DNA from: Algoriphagus zhangzhouensis
GTDB taxonomy: Bacteria > Bacteroidota > Bacteroidia > Cytophagales > Cyclobacteriaceae
Direction of reading: 5' to 3'
DNA length: 64,000 nt
Assembly: GCF_900148515.1 (NCBI RefSeq)
Contig: NZ_FRXN01000005.1
Location: forward strand, 193,186-257,185
The notes under the pieces are model-generated. The model was not told the DNA's origin. It ran no database searches and saw nothing but the letters and a program-made list of their open reading frames with translations. Below, piece after piece: positions 26,038-34,135 of this stretch (position 1 is its first letter; each line of letters starts with the position of its first letter). A program made the position numbers and the translations under genes.

Positions 26038-27954
26038 ATGAAAAAAATCATTACTCTTTCAAGTTTTGCTTTAATTGCTGGCTTGTCTCAAGCCCAAGTG
26101 CAGCCATTTCAAAAGGAACCCCTTTTTCCAGAAAATAACTCCAAATCAAAGTTTCATACTGTTTCTGGAGAAAGACATGGCCCTTCATTTTTTAAAAAAG
26201 AAGCATTTCCCGAAGTTGAATATACACCAGGGGAAAAACTAGCATTTGATAAATACCATACTGTAAATGTGATGTATCACTGGTATGAGACTTGGGCAAA
26301 ACAATTTCCAGAGATAGTTGACCTTTATATAGTTGGTGAATCCTTGGAAGGTCGTCCTATTTATCAAATGACGATCACAAATAAGAATACAGGAAAAGAG
26401 ACAGATAAACCTGCGGCTTATTTTGAAGGGGGCAGACATTCTGGAGAAATCACATCTTCCGAATCAATCCTTTGGTTGACTCAGCATATTTTGGAGAATT
26501 ATGGAAAGGATGCGGAAATCACACATTTGGTAGATACAAAGACAATTTACCTGCGGCCTCAAAACAATCCTGATGGTTCCAATCTTTACTTATATACTGC
26601 TCAAGCAAATAGAAGTACTGTAAGACCTCATGACAATGATCGAGATGGGTTGATTGATGAAGATCCTGGAGAAGATTTGGATGGAGATGGCATCTTATAC
26701 CAGATAAGAAAAAAAGCTGTTACTGAAGAAGACAAAAAGAAGGCGAACTTTATTGTCAATCCAGACCACCCATCCGGTAAGCTCATGAAAAGAGTTGAAG
26801 CTGGAAAAGGTGAATATTTGATGTATTCTGAAGGGATTGATAATGATGGAGATGGAAGATATAATGAAGATGGAATCGGAGGACTCGACCTTCATAGAAA
26901 CTATCTGGAAAACTGGAGGCCTGATACTGGGGGAGATTTGACAGGACGGGGATATACTCAAAATGGTGCAGGTGAATTTCCTCTGAGTGAGCCTGAAAGC
27001 AAAGCCACAGTTCTTTGGGTTTTGAGTCATCCAAATATTTCTGTGGTGAATTCCATGGACACACGCGTTCCCATGCACCTTCGAGCCCCATCTACTTCCA
27101 AAGCTGAAGAAAGTATGTATCCTTCAGATTTGGATATATATAAGGAAATGGATGAGTTGGGACTTTCTTTTACTGCCTATCCTTGGGCTGGAGATGTGTA
27201 CGAGACTTATGCGACAAGATATAAAGTCAATAGAATGACAGGGGATCCTTTGAAACCATCTCCTTTATTCGGACATGGTCCTGATTTCGGGTATTTCTAT
27301 TTCGGAAGTGTTTGGTATGGAGATGAGTTATGGAACAACGGTGCCATGAAAGATTACAATGGAGATGGGATTTACGATGACTACGATGCCCTGATGTGGG
27401 ATGAAGAGGAGAACGGTGGTAGAGGTTTTAAATCTTGGACTCCAATGACCCATCCAGAGTTGGGAGAGGTAGAGATTGGAGGTTTTCATCCGAAGTTTTT
27501 TGGACAAAATGGTCCTACTTGGCAGCTTGAAAATTGGGCTAAAAAGCAAGCACAATTCAACTTAGCTATGGCCAAAAGACTTCCTGAATTGAAAGTAGGA
27601 GATGCGATGGTGAAAGATTTAGGAAAAGGCGAATATGAAATCAGTATTTCTTGGGAGAATGTTGGTGGTTTGCCGGTAGCATTAGAACAAGCCAAATTGG
27701 TGAAAATAGTACAGGAAGATCGAGTGTCTCTGAATTTTGATAAAGAGCTAACAGAAGGCTATGAAGATGCAAAAGTTCAGATTCTAAGTCCTGAACTATA
27801 CGATAAAACCATTTACGCCGGATATACAGGGAAGGGTGAAAAGAAATCGGCTACATTCAAATTGAAGGTTAATTCGGATCAACCTGTCAAAGGAAAGATC
27901 AGATTGTCTTCGACTAGAGGAGGCTTTTTTGAAAAGGAATTTACAATAAACTAA
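26038..27954 (+). CDS. M14-family zinc carboxypeptidase, secreted, with calcium-binding type loops
   Basis: A 638-residue exported peptidase with a signal peptide (ALIAGLSQAQ). The zinc site begins at His134 and Glu137 in 'GGRHSGEITSSES', preceded by the fold marker 'LYIVGESLEGRPIYQMTI'. A substrate-binding stretch, 'IYLRPQNNPDG', follows. Three insertions carry DxDxDG-type loops: 'DNDRDGLIDEDPGEDLDGDG', 'DNDGDGRYNEDG' and 'DYNGDGIYDDYDA', which would bind calcium. The last 100 residues form a beta domain. The S9 peptidase gene follows after 12 bases, so the pair is likely co-expressed for peptide use outside the cytoplasm. Confidence 0.88.
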   Translation: MKKIITLSSFALIAGLSQAQVQPFQKEPLFPENNSKSKFHTVSGERHGPSFFKKEAFPEVEYTPGEKLAFDKYHTVNVMYHWYETWAKQFPEIVDLYIVGESLEGRPIYQMTITNKNTGKETDKPAAYFEGGRHSGEITSSESILWLTQHILENYGKDAEITHLVDTKTIYLRPQNNPDGSNLYLYTAQANRSTVRPHDNDRDGLIDEDPGEDLDGDGILYQIRKKAVTEEDKKKANFIVNPDHPSGKLMKRVEAGKGEYLMYSEGIDNDGDGRYNEDGIGGLDLHRNYLENWRPDTGGDLTGRGYTQNGAGEFPLSEPESKATVLWVLSHPNISVVNSMDTRVPMHLRAPSTSKAEESMYPSDLDIYKEMDELGLSFTAYPWAGDVYETYATRYKVNRMTGDPLKPSPLFGHGPDFGYFYFGSVWYGDELWNNGAMKDYNGDGIYDDYDALMWDEEENGGRGFKSWTPMTHPELGEVEIGGFHPKFFGQNGPTWQLENWAKKQAQFNLAMAKRLPELKVGDAMVKDLGKGEYEISISWENVGGLPVALEQAKLVKIVQEDRVSLNFDKELTEGYEDAKVQILSPELYDKTIYAGYTGKGEKKSATFKLKVNSDQPVKGKIRLSSTRGGFFEKEFTIN

Positions 27955-27966
27955 AACCAATTATTT

Positions 27967-30780
27967 ATGCTACGTAAAATTAGCGGAGTCATGTTGGTCT
28001 GTCTTTTTTTGGCAGTCGGCAGCTTATCTGCTCAGCAAAAGAGATCCCTTACTCATGATGATTATGATGGGTGGGAAAGTCTATCTTCCAATAGAATTAC
28101 CAAAGATGGTAAGTGGGTAGGCTATATGATTTCTCCACAAGAAGGAGATGGGAGGCTTGAAATTCTTTCTTTTAAGGATGTTTCCAAAAAGTTCGTGATT
28201 TCTAGAGCTCAAGGATGGAGTTTTTCGCCAGATGGAGCATTTGCTGTTGGGAAAATTGAACCACAGGCTGATTCAGTGAGACTATTGAAACTGAAAAAGA
28301 CCAAAAAGGATGACATGCCAAAGGATAGCCTTTTTATCTATCAGATGGCAAATGGCAACTTGGAGAAAATGGCCAATGTAAAATCTTTCTCTATTCCTCA
28401 AGAGGAGGGAAGTTGGATTGCTATTCAGTTTGAAAAAGAAAAACCAGCGAAAAAAGATCCTTCCGATTCTACAAAAACTGAAAAACCGAAAAAGACAGAT
28501 GGCACAAAGCTGTTGGTGAGGTCTTTAGACGGTTCAAAGTCTTATGAATTTGAAAGAGTAAAGAGTTATGGCTTTTCCAAAAATGGTGACTTCCTTCAGT
28601 ATGTTTTAGCTGAAGAAGACACCTTAGATAATGCCGCTATTCAACTTTTGAACTTAGCGACAGGTGAATCCAGTCTTTTGCATGAGGGGAATACCAGTTA
28701 TGAAAGAGTTTCTTTCTCTCCAGAGTCAAAATATCTGGCATTTGTCAGTACCAATGATTCAGCTAAGGCTGAAAAGCCATATTATGAGATTTTCTTGACT
28801 ACAACTGCTTCTCCTGATGTGAATGTTTTGATAGGAAACGAAACTCCAGGATTACTTGAGGATAGTAGAATTAGTTCGGATGCTTCAATTCGTTTCTCTG
28901 AGGATGAATCTAGAATGTTTTTTGGTGTGATGGATGATTATGTGGATTATGACTATGAATCTGACACCACTATTTTGGATGAGGATCGCGTAAGCTTGGA
29001 TATCTGGGGATGGCAAGATGCTGAAATCCAACCAATGCAGTTGAAAAACAAATCTCGTGAACAAAAAAGAACTTACACGGCTACTATTGACTTGAGTGAT
29101 AAGCAAGTTGCTCAATTGGAAGATAGAGAAGTCAACAATGTGGTTCTGGAAAGTAAAATCGAAAAAGATTTTGCTTTAGCTTGGACGGATGCTCCTTACA
29201 GAAGGAACTATAGCTGGGATATCCAAATCGGTAGAGATTTATATGCTGTAGATATTGAAACAGGAGCTAGAACCTTGATTGAAAAGAATATCTCTGGATA
29301 TCCAAGCCTTTCTCCAGAAGGGAAATATGTTTCCTGGTACTCTGGAAGGGATAGCTCTTGGGTTGCTTATGATTTAGCTTCCAAAAAACAAATTGACTTG
29401 ACTGAAGGTATTGAAGGAGTCGTTTTTTATGATGAATTGCACGATTCCCCTTCACTTCCTGGTTCTTATGGATCTGCAGGATGGTTGGCAGATGATGCCG
29501 CGATCTTGATTTATGACCGATTTGATATTTGGAAAATTGATCCAAAAAATCCTTCGGCTGCAGTTAATCTTACTTCTGGTGAAGGAAGAAAACAATCGAT
29601 CCAGTTTAGAAGACAAGACTTGGATAGAGAGGAGAGAAGTATCGATCCAAAAGCTACTTTGTATTTGACTGCTTTCAATGAAATCAATAAAGAGTCAGGG
29701 ATGTATACTGGTAAAATCAATGGTGGAGCTCCAGCTAAAATCATTATGACTCCGCATAGATATTATGGCTTGACCAAAGCGAAAGATTCTGATGAGATCA
29801 TAATCCGAAGAAGTACCTATAATGAAAATCCAGACTTGTATTTGGGTGATCTTTCTTTGAAGAACCTTAAAAAAGCTTCTGATCTTAACCCACAGCAGGC
29901 AGGAATCAAATGGGGTTCTGTAGAATTGGTTGATTATTTAGCTAATGACGGCACTCCACTTCAAGGATTGTTATTCAAGCCAGAATATTTTGATGAAAAT
30001 AAGAAGTACCCAATGATGGTGTATTTCTATGAAAGAAACAGTGATGGTCTATACAATTATAGAACTCCTGCTCCATCTGCTTCCACTATTAATATCCCTT
30101 ACTTTGTAAGTAATGATTATGTGGTGTTTGTTCCAGATATTAAGTATGAATTGGGCCTTCCAGGACCATCAGCATATGATTGTATCATTCCTGGAGTTCA
30201 GTCAGTAGTGGCAAAAGGTTTTGTCGATAAAGAAAATATGGCAATCCAAGGACAAAGCTGGGGAGGATATCAAGTTGCGTATTTAATCACCCAAACAGAT
30301 ATGTTTAAAGCTGCTGGTGCAGGTGCGCCTGTGGTGAACATGACTTCTGCTTATGGTGGAATCAGATGGGGGACTGGGATGAGTCGTATGTTCCAATACG
30401 AACAAACTCAATCAAGAATCGGAGGGACTCTTTGGCAAAAGCCTCTTTATTATATTGAGAATTCTCCTCTGTTCTTCATGGATCGTGTGAATACTCCGGT
30501 TTTGATTATGCATAATGATGAAGATGGTGCCGTTCCATGGTACCAAGGCATTGAGATGTTTATGGCTTTGAAGAGATTGAATCAGCCTGCTTGGTTGCTT
30601 CAGTACAATGGGGAGGACCATAACCTTCGCCAAAGAAAAAACAGAAAGGATCTTTCTGTAAGATTGAGTCAGTTCTTTGATCACTATTTGAAAGGAGCTC
30701 CTGCTCCACTTTGGATGACAGAAGGTCTTCCTGCAGTGGAAAAAGGAAGAACTTTGAAATATGAATTGAATGATAAATAA
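27967..30780 (+). CDS. S9-family (prolyl oligopeptidase type) peptidase, secreted
   Basis: A 937-residue exported serine peptidase with a signal peptide (CLFLAVGSLSAQ). A long beta-propeller region (to about residue 640) precedes the alpha/beta-hydrolase domain. The triad is Ser764 in 'GQSWGGYQ', Asp853 in 'HNDEDGAVPW' and His885 in 'GEDHNL'. A lysine-rich low-complexity segment (about residues 158-180) lies within the propeller. It is larger than the usual 650-750 residue members, as is common in Bacteroidota. It follows the M14 gene by 12 bases and ends in its own terminator. Confidence 0.9.
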   Translation: MLRKISGVMLVCLFLAVGSLSAQQKRSLTHDDYDGWESLSSNRITKDGKWVGYMISPQEGDGRLEILSFKDVSKKFVISRAQGWSFSPDGAFAVGKIEPQADSVRLLKLKKTKKDDMPKDSLFIYQMANGNLEKMANVKSFSIPQEEGSWIAIQFEKEKPAKKDPSDSTKTEKPKKTDGTKLLVRSLDGSKSYEFERVKSYGFSKNGDFLQYVLAEEDTLDNAAIQLLNLATGESSLLHEGNTSYERVSFSPESKYLAFVSTNDSAKAEKPYYEIFLTTTASPDVNVLIGNETPGLLEDSRISSDASIRFSEDESRMFFGVMDDYVDYDYESDTTILDEDRVSLDIWGWQDAEIQPMQLKNKSREQKRTYTATIDLSDKQVAQLEDREVNNVVLESKIEKDFALAWTDAPYRRNYSWDIQIGRDLYAVDIETGARTLIEKNISGYPSLSPEGKYVSWYSGRDSSWVAYDLASKKQIDLTEGIEGVVFYDELHDSPSLPGSYGSAGWLADDAAILIYDRFDIWKIDPKNPSAAVNLTSGEGRKQSIQFRRQDLDREERSIDPKATLYLTAFNEINKESGMYTGKINGGAPAKIIMTPHRYYGLTKAKDSDEIIIRRSTYNENPDLYLGDLSLKNLKKASDLNPQQAGIKWGSVELVDYLANDGTPLQGLLFKPEYFDENKKYPMMVYFYERNSDGLYNYRTPAPSASTINIPYFVSNDYVVFVPDIKYELGLPGPSAYDCIIPGVQSVVAKGFVDKENMAIQGQSWGGYQVAYLITQTDMFKAAGAGAPVVNMTSAYGGIRWGTGMSRMFQYEQTQSRIGGTLWQKPLYYIENSPLFFMDRVNTPVLIMHNDEDGAVPWYQGIEMFMALKRLNQPAWLLQYNGEDHNLRQRKNRKDLSVRLSQFFDHYLKGAPAPLWMTEGLPAVEKGRTLKYELNDK

Positions 30781-30787
30781 GAGAAGA

Positions 30788-30815
30788 TCCTCGGCTTAGG
30801 TCGGGGACTTTTTTT
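30788..30815 (+). terminator. Terminator of the M14-S9 peptidase unit
   Basis: An 8-base stem with two G-T pairs (TCCTCGGC / GTCGGGGA), a TTAG loop, then CT7. It begins 8 bases after the S9 stop, and its tail touches the stop of the converging NTF2-like gene. Confidence 0.82.
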
Positions 30816-31197
30816 AGCTGAAATCCTGGATTTTTGAGATTTTATTGTCCTTGAATTCAAATATTGATTTGCCTTCAAAATCAAGTTTGTCCCCTTTTCT
30901 AGGGCCATTTGGAATGTCTATCCTTAAAGTCGCTTGATAGGAAATTGTAACTTTAGAATTACTTTTCTGATGAGTGATATTCAATATGGATTGATTTCTT
31001 TCTGAAAAATACCCCAATGCTTCCAAAGCTTGATTTTTAAATGCTTTTTTTCCAACCAAAAAGTGAGTCTTTTCATCTCCAGAGAAGTTTTCAAAGATTA
31101 ATTCTGAATGAAGTGGACTGAGCATTTTCTCCACTTTCATGTCATTGTACGCAGAGATGTATTCCTTAATTAGAGTTTCTCTTTCCTGATTTTTCAT
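30814..31197 (-). CDS. SnoaL/NTF2-like fold protein
   Basis: A 127-residue cytoplasmic protein with the NTF2-like cone fold pattern: an N-terminal helix ('LIKEYISAYNDMKVEKMLSPL'), a middle strand 'FENFSGDEKTHFLVGKKAF', then strands 'VTISYQATLRIDIPNG' and 'FEGKSIFEFKDNKISKIQDF'. This is the general shape of SnoaL-like enzymes and binding proteins. No catalytic residues can be assigned, so its role is unknown. It lies 48 bases downstream of thyA, past a hairpin. Confidence 0.72.
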   Translation of the reverse strand: MKNQERETLIKEYISAYNDMKVEKMLSPLHSELIFENFSGDEKTHFLVGKKAFKNQALEALGYFSERNQSILNITHQKSNSKVTISYQATLRIDIPNGPRKGDKLDFEGKSIFEFKDNKISKIQDFS

Positions 31198-31207
31198 ATG
31201 AAGGGAA

Positions 31208-31238
31208 TAAAAAAAGCTGAACCTTAATGATCCAGCTT
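31208..31238 (-). terminator. Terminator of thyA
   Basis: On the minus strand a stem of six Watson-Crick pairs (AAGCTG / CAGCTT, 31238-31214), extended by weaker pairs round a small loop, is followed by T8. It lies 8 bases after the thyA stop. Confidence 0.75.
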
Positions 31239-31245
31239 GATATTT

Positions 31246-32040
31246 TTAAACTGCTACAGGTGCTTTAATATGCGGGTGTGGATCATAATTGACCAATTCA
31301 AAATCTTCGTATTTGAAATCAAAGATGTCTTTTACTTCTGGATTGATTTTCATGGTTGGAAGCGGTCTGAAATCACGACTTAATTGCAATTCAGCTTGCT
31401 CCAAATGGTTTAAATAAAGGTGCGCATCTCCAAACGTGTGAACGAATTCGCCTGGTTCCAAATCACAAACCTGAGCAATCATCATGGTGAATAGAGCATA
31501 AGAAGCGATGTTAAATGGAACTCCCAAGAATACATCTGCACTTCTTTGATAAAGTTGACAGGAAAGTTTGCCGTCGGCCACGTAGAATTGGAAAAGAGTA
31601 TGGCAAGGAGGAAGAGCCATATTGTCTACATCCGCAACATTCCAAGCACTCACGATATGCCTTCTGCTATCAGGTTTGGTTTTGATTTGATGAATCAGGT
31701 TTTTGATTTGGTCGATTTCTCCACCTTTTCCGTCAGGCCAATGTCTCCATTGGTACCCATAAACGGGACCTAAATCCCCATTTTCATCAGCCCACTCATC
31801 CCAGATAGAAACCTTGTTGTCTTTGAGATAGGTGATGTTACTGTCGCCTTTTAGAAACCAAAGCAGCTCTATAATGATACTTCTCAAATGAAGTTTTTTG
31901 GTAGTTACCACAGGAAAACCTTCAGAAAGATCAAAACGCATCTGATGTCCAAAAATGCTGATGGTACCCGTTCCCGTCCTGTCGGATTTCTTGGTTCCTT
32001 CACTCAAAATCTTCTTCATCAAATCGTGGTACTGCTGCAT
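31246..32040 (-). CDS. thyA: Thymidylate synthase
   Basis: A 264-residue enzyme that methylates dUMP to dTMP using methylene-tetrahydrofolate. The catalytic Cys146 lies in '[13 protein letters not shown]'. Other signatures are '[18 protein letters not shown]' near the N-terminus, '[11 protein letters not shown]', '[18 protein letters not shown]' and '[13 protein letters not shown]'. The length matches the E. coli enzyme. The start is an ATG at 32040. It is probably a single-gene unit. Confidence 0.97.
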   Translation of the reverse strand: MQQYHDLMKKILSEGTKKSDRTGTGTISIFGHQMRFDLSEGFPVVTTKKLHLRSIIIELLWFLKGDSNITYLKDNKVSIWDEWADENGDLGPVYGYQWRHWPDGKGGEIDQIKNLIHQIKTKPDSRRHIVSAWNVADVDNMALPPCHTLFQFYVADGKLSCQLYQRSADVFLGVPFNIASYALFTMMIAQVCDLEPGEFVHTFGDAHLYLNHLEQAELQLSRDFRPLPTMKINPEVKDIFDFKYEDFELVNYDPHPHIKAPVAV

Positions 32041-32134
32041 TTTTTTCGGGTTTTAAAGACCTCGGCAAGATACTAGGTTCCTTGAAAAATCGGAACTTGA
32101 AAAAGAGAAACTCAGCGATAATAATTTTAAATCT

Positions 32135-32151
32135 TTGACAAATCTTGTCAA
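32135..32151. repeat. Perfect inverted repeat between the EEP-family gene and thyA
   Basis: TTGACAA-ATC-TTGTCAA: 7-base perfect arms with a 3-base centre. It lies 13 bases after the EEP-gene stop and 95 bases before the thyA start. It has no T-run on the minus strand, so it could be an operator for thyA or a weak 3' end for the upstream gene. Confidence 0.5.
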
Positions 32152-32163
32152 TTATTAATTCGC

Positions 32164-33216
32164 CTATTCTGATTCAGGTGAAGAGTTTTCTAACTGAAAC
32201 GTCGCAGATACTGGATAATGATCTGAATAGTCTACCTCTCGATGTGTTTTGAAATCTACAGCTTTCAAGCTTTGAGATGTGAAAATATGGTCGATCCTTA
32301 AGAAGAAAAGAATTTTGTTGTAGGTAAAGCCAAATCCTCTTCCAGCAGTTTCAAATGCGTTTTTCAAAGTTTTGCTCAGCCTGAAATAGGTGTTTGAGTA
32401 GGGGATTTCATTGAAATCACCCATAACAATTACTGGGTGTGGACTATTGGCTATATGTTCTTCCAAAACTTTTAATTGCTTGCTTCTTTCCAAACTTCCA
32501 CGGTGCAGTTTACCCAAAGTTTGTCGGTATTTTTCTTTGACACCGTCAATATTGTCCAAAGATTCTGAGTCGATTTTCATGGACTCCAAATGACAGTTGT
32601 AGATTCGGACAGTATCTGAATTGTATTTTATATCTGCGAAAATAGCTCCGTTGGTGTGTTGGGCTTCAAATACCTTCCCATCATTGACAATAGGGTAGCG
32701 CGAAAAAATTGCCAAACCATAAGAATTTCTTTTTGGCTTGCCTTCAATGATTTGATAGGAAACTTCCAATCCAGAATCTTCGCCCAATAGTTTTACAGCA
32801 TTTCTGGATGGAGTTGTGGAGTTCTGATAAAACTCTTGAAAGACCTTCACGTCTGCAGGATGGTCTTGAAGCCAAGTGAAAATATTTGGATCAAACTTTC
32901 CTCCATTTCTCCCTTTATAATTGAATAGATGAGCATTGTAAGTCAACACTTGGAGTCCTTCGGGATTATCTGTTTTTGGATTCAGTTGAAATGTGATTTC
33001 AGCAAATCGATAACCTATTAGCAATGCTGCCAAAGGGACAAAGGCTAATTTTCTCCAAGAAAGAGTAAGGATGATAAATAGGAAAAAGTTGATCAGCCAA
33101 GCAACTGGTATCAAGAATGGTAAAAGCCCAACATACGGGAAGTCCTCTGGTGAAATAAATACACTCCCAAAAACTAATAGCGTACAAAGGAAAAGAAGCC
33201 AAGTAAGAAATCTCAT
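32164..33216 (-). CDS. Membrane-anchored endonuclease/exonuclease/phosphatase (EEP) family protein
   Basis: A 350-residue protein with three hydrophobic segments in the first 75 residues, then an EEP domain facing the periplasm or cytoplasm. Active-site motifs are complete: 'YNAHLFN', 'KVFQEFYQ' (metal-binding Glu), 'NCHLES', 'VMGDFNEIP', 'RIDHIFTS' and 'DYSDHYPV' at the end. Family members cut nucleic acids, phosphoinositides or sphingomyelin, and the substrate cannot be told. This membrane-bound form is common in Bacteroidota. Confidence 0.87.
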   Translation of the reverse strand: MRFLTWLLFLCTLLVFGSVFISPEDFPYVGLLPFLIPVAWLINFFLFIILTLSWRKLAFVPLAALLIGYRFAEITFQLNPKTDNPEGLQVLTYNAHLFNYKGRNGGKFDPNIFTWLQDHPADVKVFQEFYQNSTTPSRNAVKLLGEDSGLEVSYQIIEGKPKRNSYGLAIFSRYPIVNDGKVFEAQHTNGAIFADIKYNSDTVRIYNCHLESMKIDSESLDNIDGVKEKYRQTLGKLHRGSLERSKQLKVLEEHIANSPHPVIVMGDFNEIPYSNTYFRLSKTLKNAFETAGRGFGFTYNKILFFLRIDHIFTSQSLKAVDFKTHREVDYSDHYPVSATFQLENSSPESE

Positions 33217-33430
33217 GAAATAGATTCCAGATTATGGTAATAGTTTGGTTTAATTTAATTGGTAATCTAATCCTCAAACGGATTCTTTCCGTAAAGAAGC
33301 AAAAGAGAGGCTAGAAAATGAAACTGTTTATAAAAATGTCTTTTTACCTGAATAAATTTTTGAACAACATCAGGCAGGAATTTTGCATACGATAAATTAT
33401 CCTTTTATTTCAGTATTAAATTGAAACAAT

Positions 33431-34003
33431 ATGAATAACCGCTACACAATTTGGGTCTTTGTTATTTTTGGAGCATTACTCTTTTCCTGCTCATCTAAAA
33501 CTTCTGAGGAAGCTTCTACCGAAATGGAAACTATGGAAAGTACTGAAGAGTCTTCTGAAGAATCTAGGCCTAGCCCGTTGGAAGTCAAAACTGGTCAAAT
33601 TTCTGGGAAGGATTTTCGAGTTCAATACGGCTCTCCAGCCGTTAAGGGAAGAGAATTGTGGGGTGATTTAGTTCCTTATAATGTGGTGTGGAGAACAGGT
33701 GCAAACGAAGCTACTTATGTGGATTTATCCGCTGATATGACAGTAGAAGGTAAAACTTTGGCAGCTGGAAAATATTCAATGTTTACCATTCCAAAGGAAA
33801 ATGGAAAGTGGACTGTGATCTTCAATTCAGAATGGGATTTGGAACATGGACATTTTCAATATGATGAGAAAAATGATGTTTTGAGAGTTGAAGTTAGCCC
33901 AGAATGGGTGGCGGAAGCTCAAGAAAGGCTGTCCATAGATATTGAGTCACCTGGATTGGTGATTCGTTGGGAAAAATTAAAGTTGCCAATAACAATTCAG
34001 TAA
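33431..34003 (+). CDS. DUF2911 lipoprotein
   Basis: A 190-residue lipoprotein with a lipobox (LLFSCSS, Cys20). A Ser/Glu-rich linker (residues 22-47) follows. The DUF2911 domain fills the rest: 'QYGSPAVKGRELWGDLVPYN', 'VWRTGANEATYVDLSADMTV', 'LAAGKYSMFTIPKENGKWTV' and 'EWDLEHGHFQYD'. The function of the family is not established. It is a single gene with a strong terminator. Confidence 0.9.
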   Translation: MNNRYTIWVFVIFGALLFSCSSKTSEEASTEMETMESTEESSEESRPSPLEVKTGQISGKDFRVQYGSPAVKGRELWGDLVPYNVVWRTGANEATYVDLSADMTVEGKTLAAGKYSMFTIPKENGKWTVIFNSEWDLEHGHFQYDEKNDVLRVEVSPEWVAEAQERLSIDIESPGLVIRWEKLKLPITIQ

Positions 34004-34020
34004 GATTTTAAAATATTCCA

Positions 34021-34052
34021 AAGCCCTGAAATTTTGTTTTCAGGGCTTTTTT
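34021..34052 (+). terminator. Terminator of the DUF2911 gene
   Basis: An 11-base perfect stem (AAGCCCTGAAA / TTTCAGGGCTT) with a 6-base loop, running into T6. It lies 17 bases after the stop. Confidence 0.92.
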
Positions 34053-34135
34053 ATTTGGATTTAGTGGTTTTTCACTGATTTTAGTAAAAAGAATCTTTCA
34101 GCTAAATTCGCTACCTATCAAAGACCCTGTCACCC

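Noticed and set aside
26695..27091. Minus-strand frames of over 100 codons opposite the M14 peptidase
   Set aside because: The peptidase frame on the other strand has clear active-site motifs; these are its shadows.
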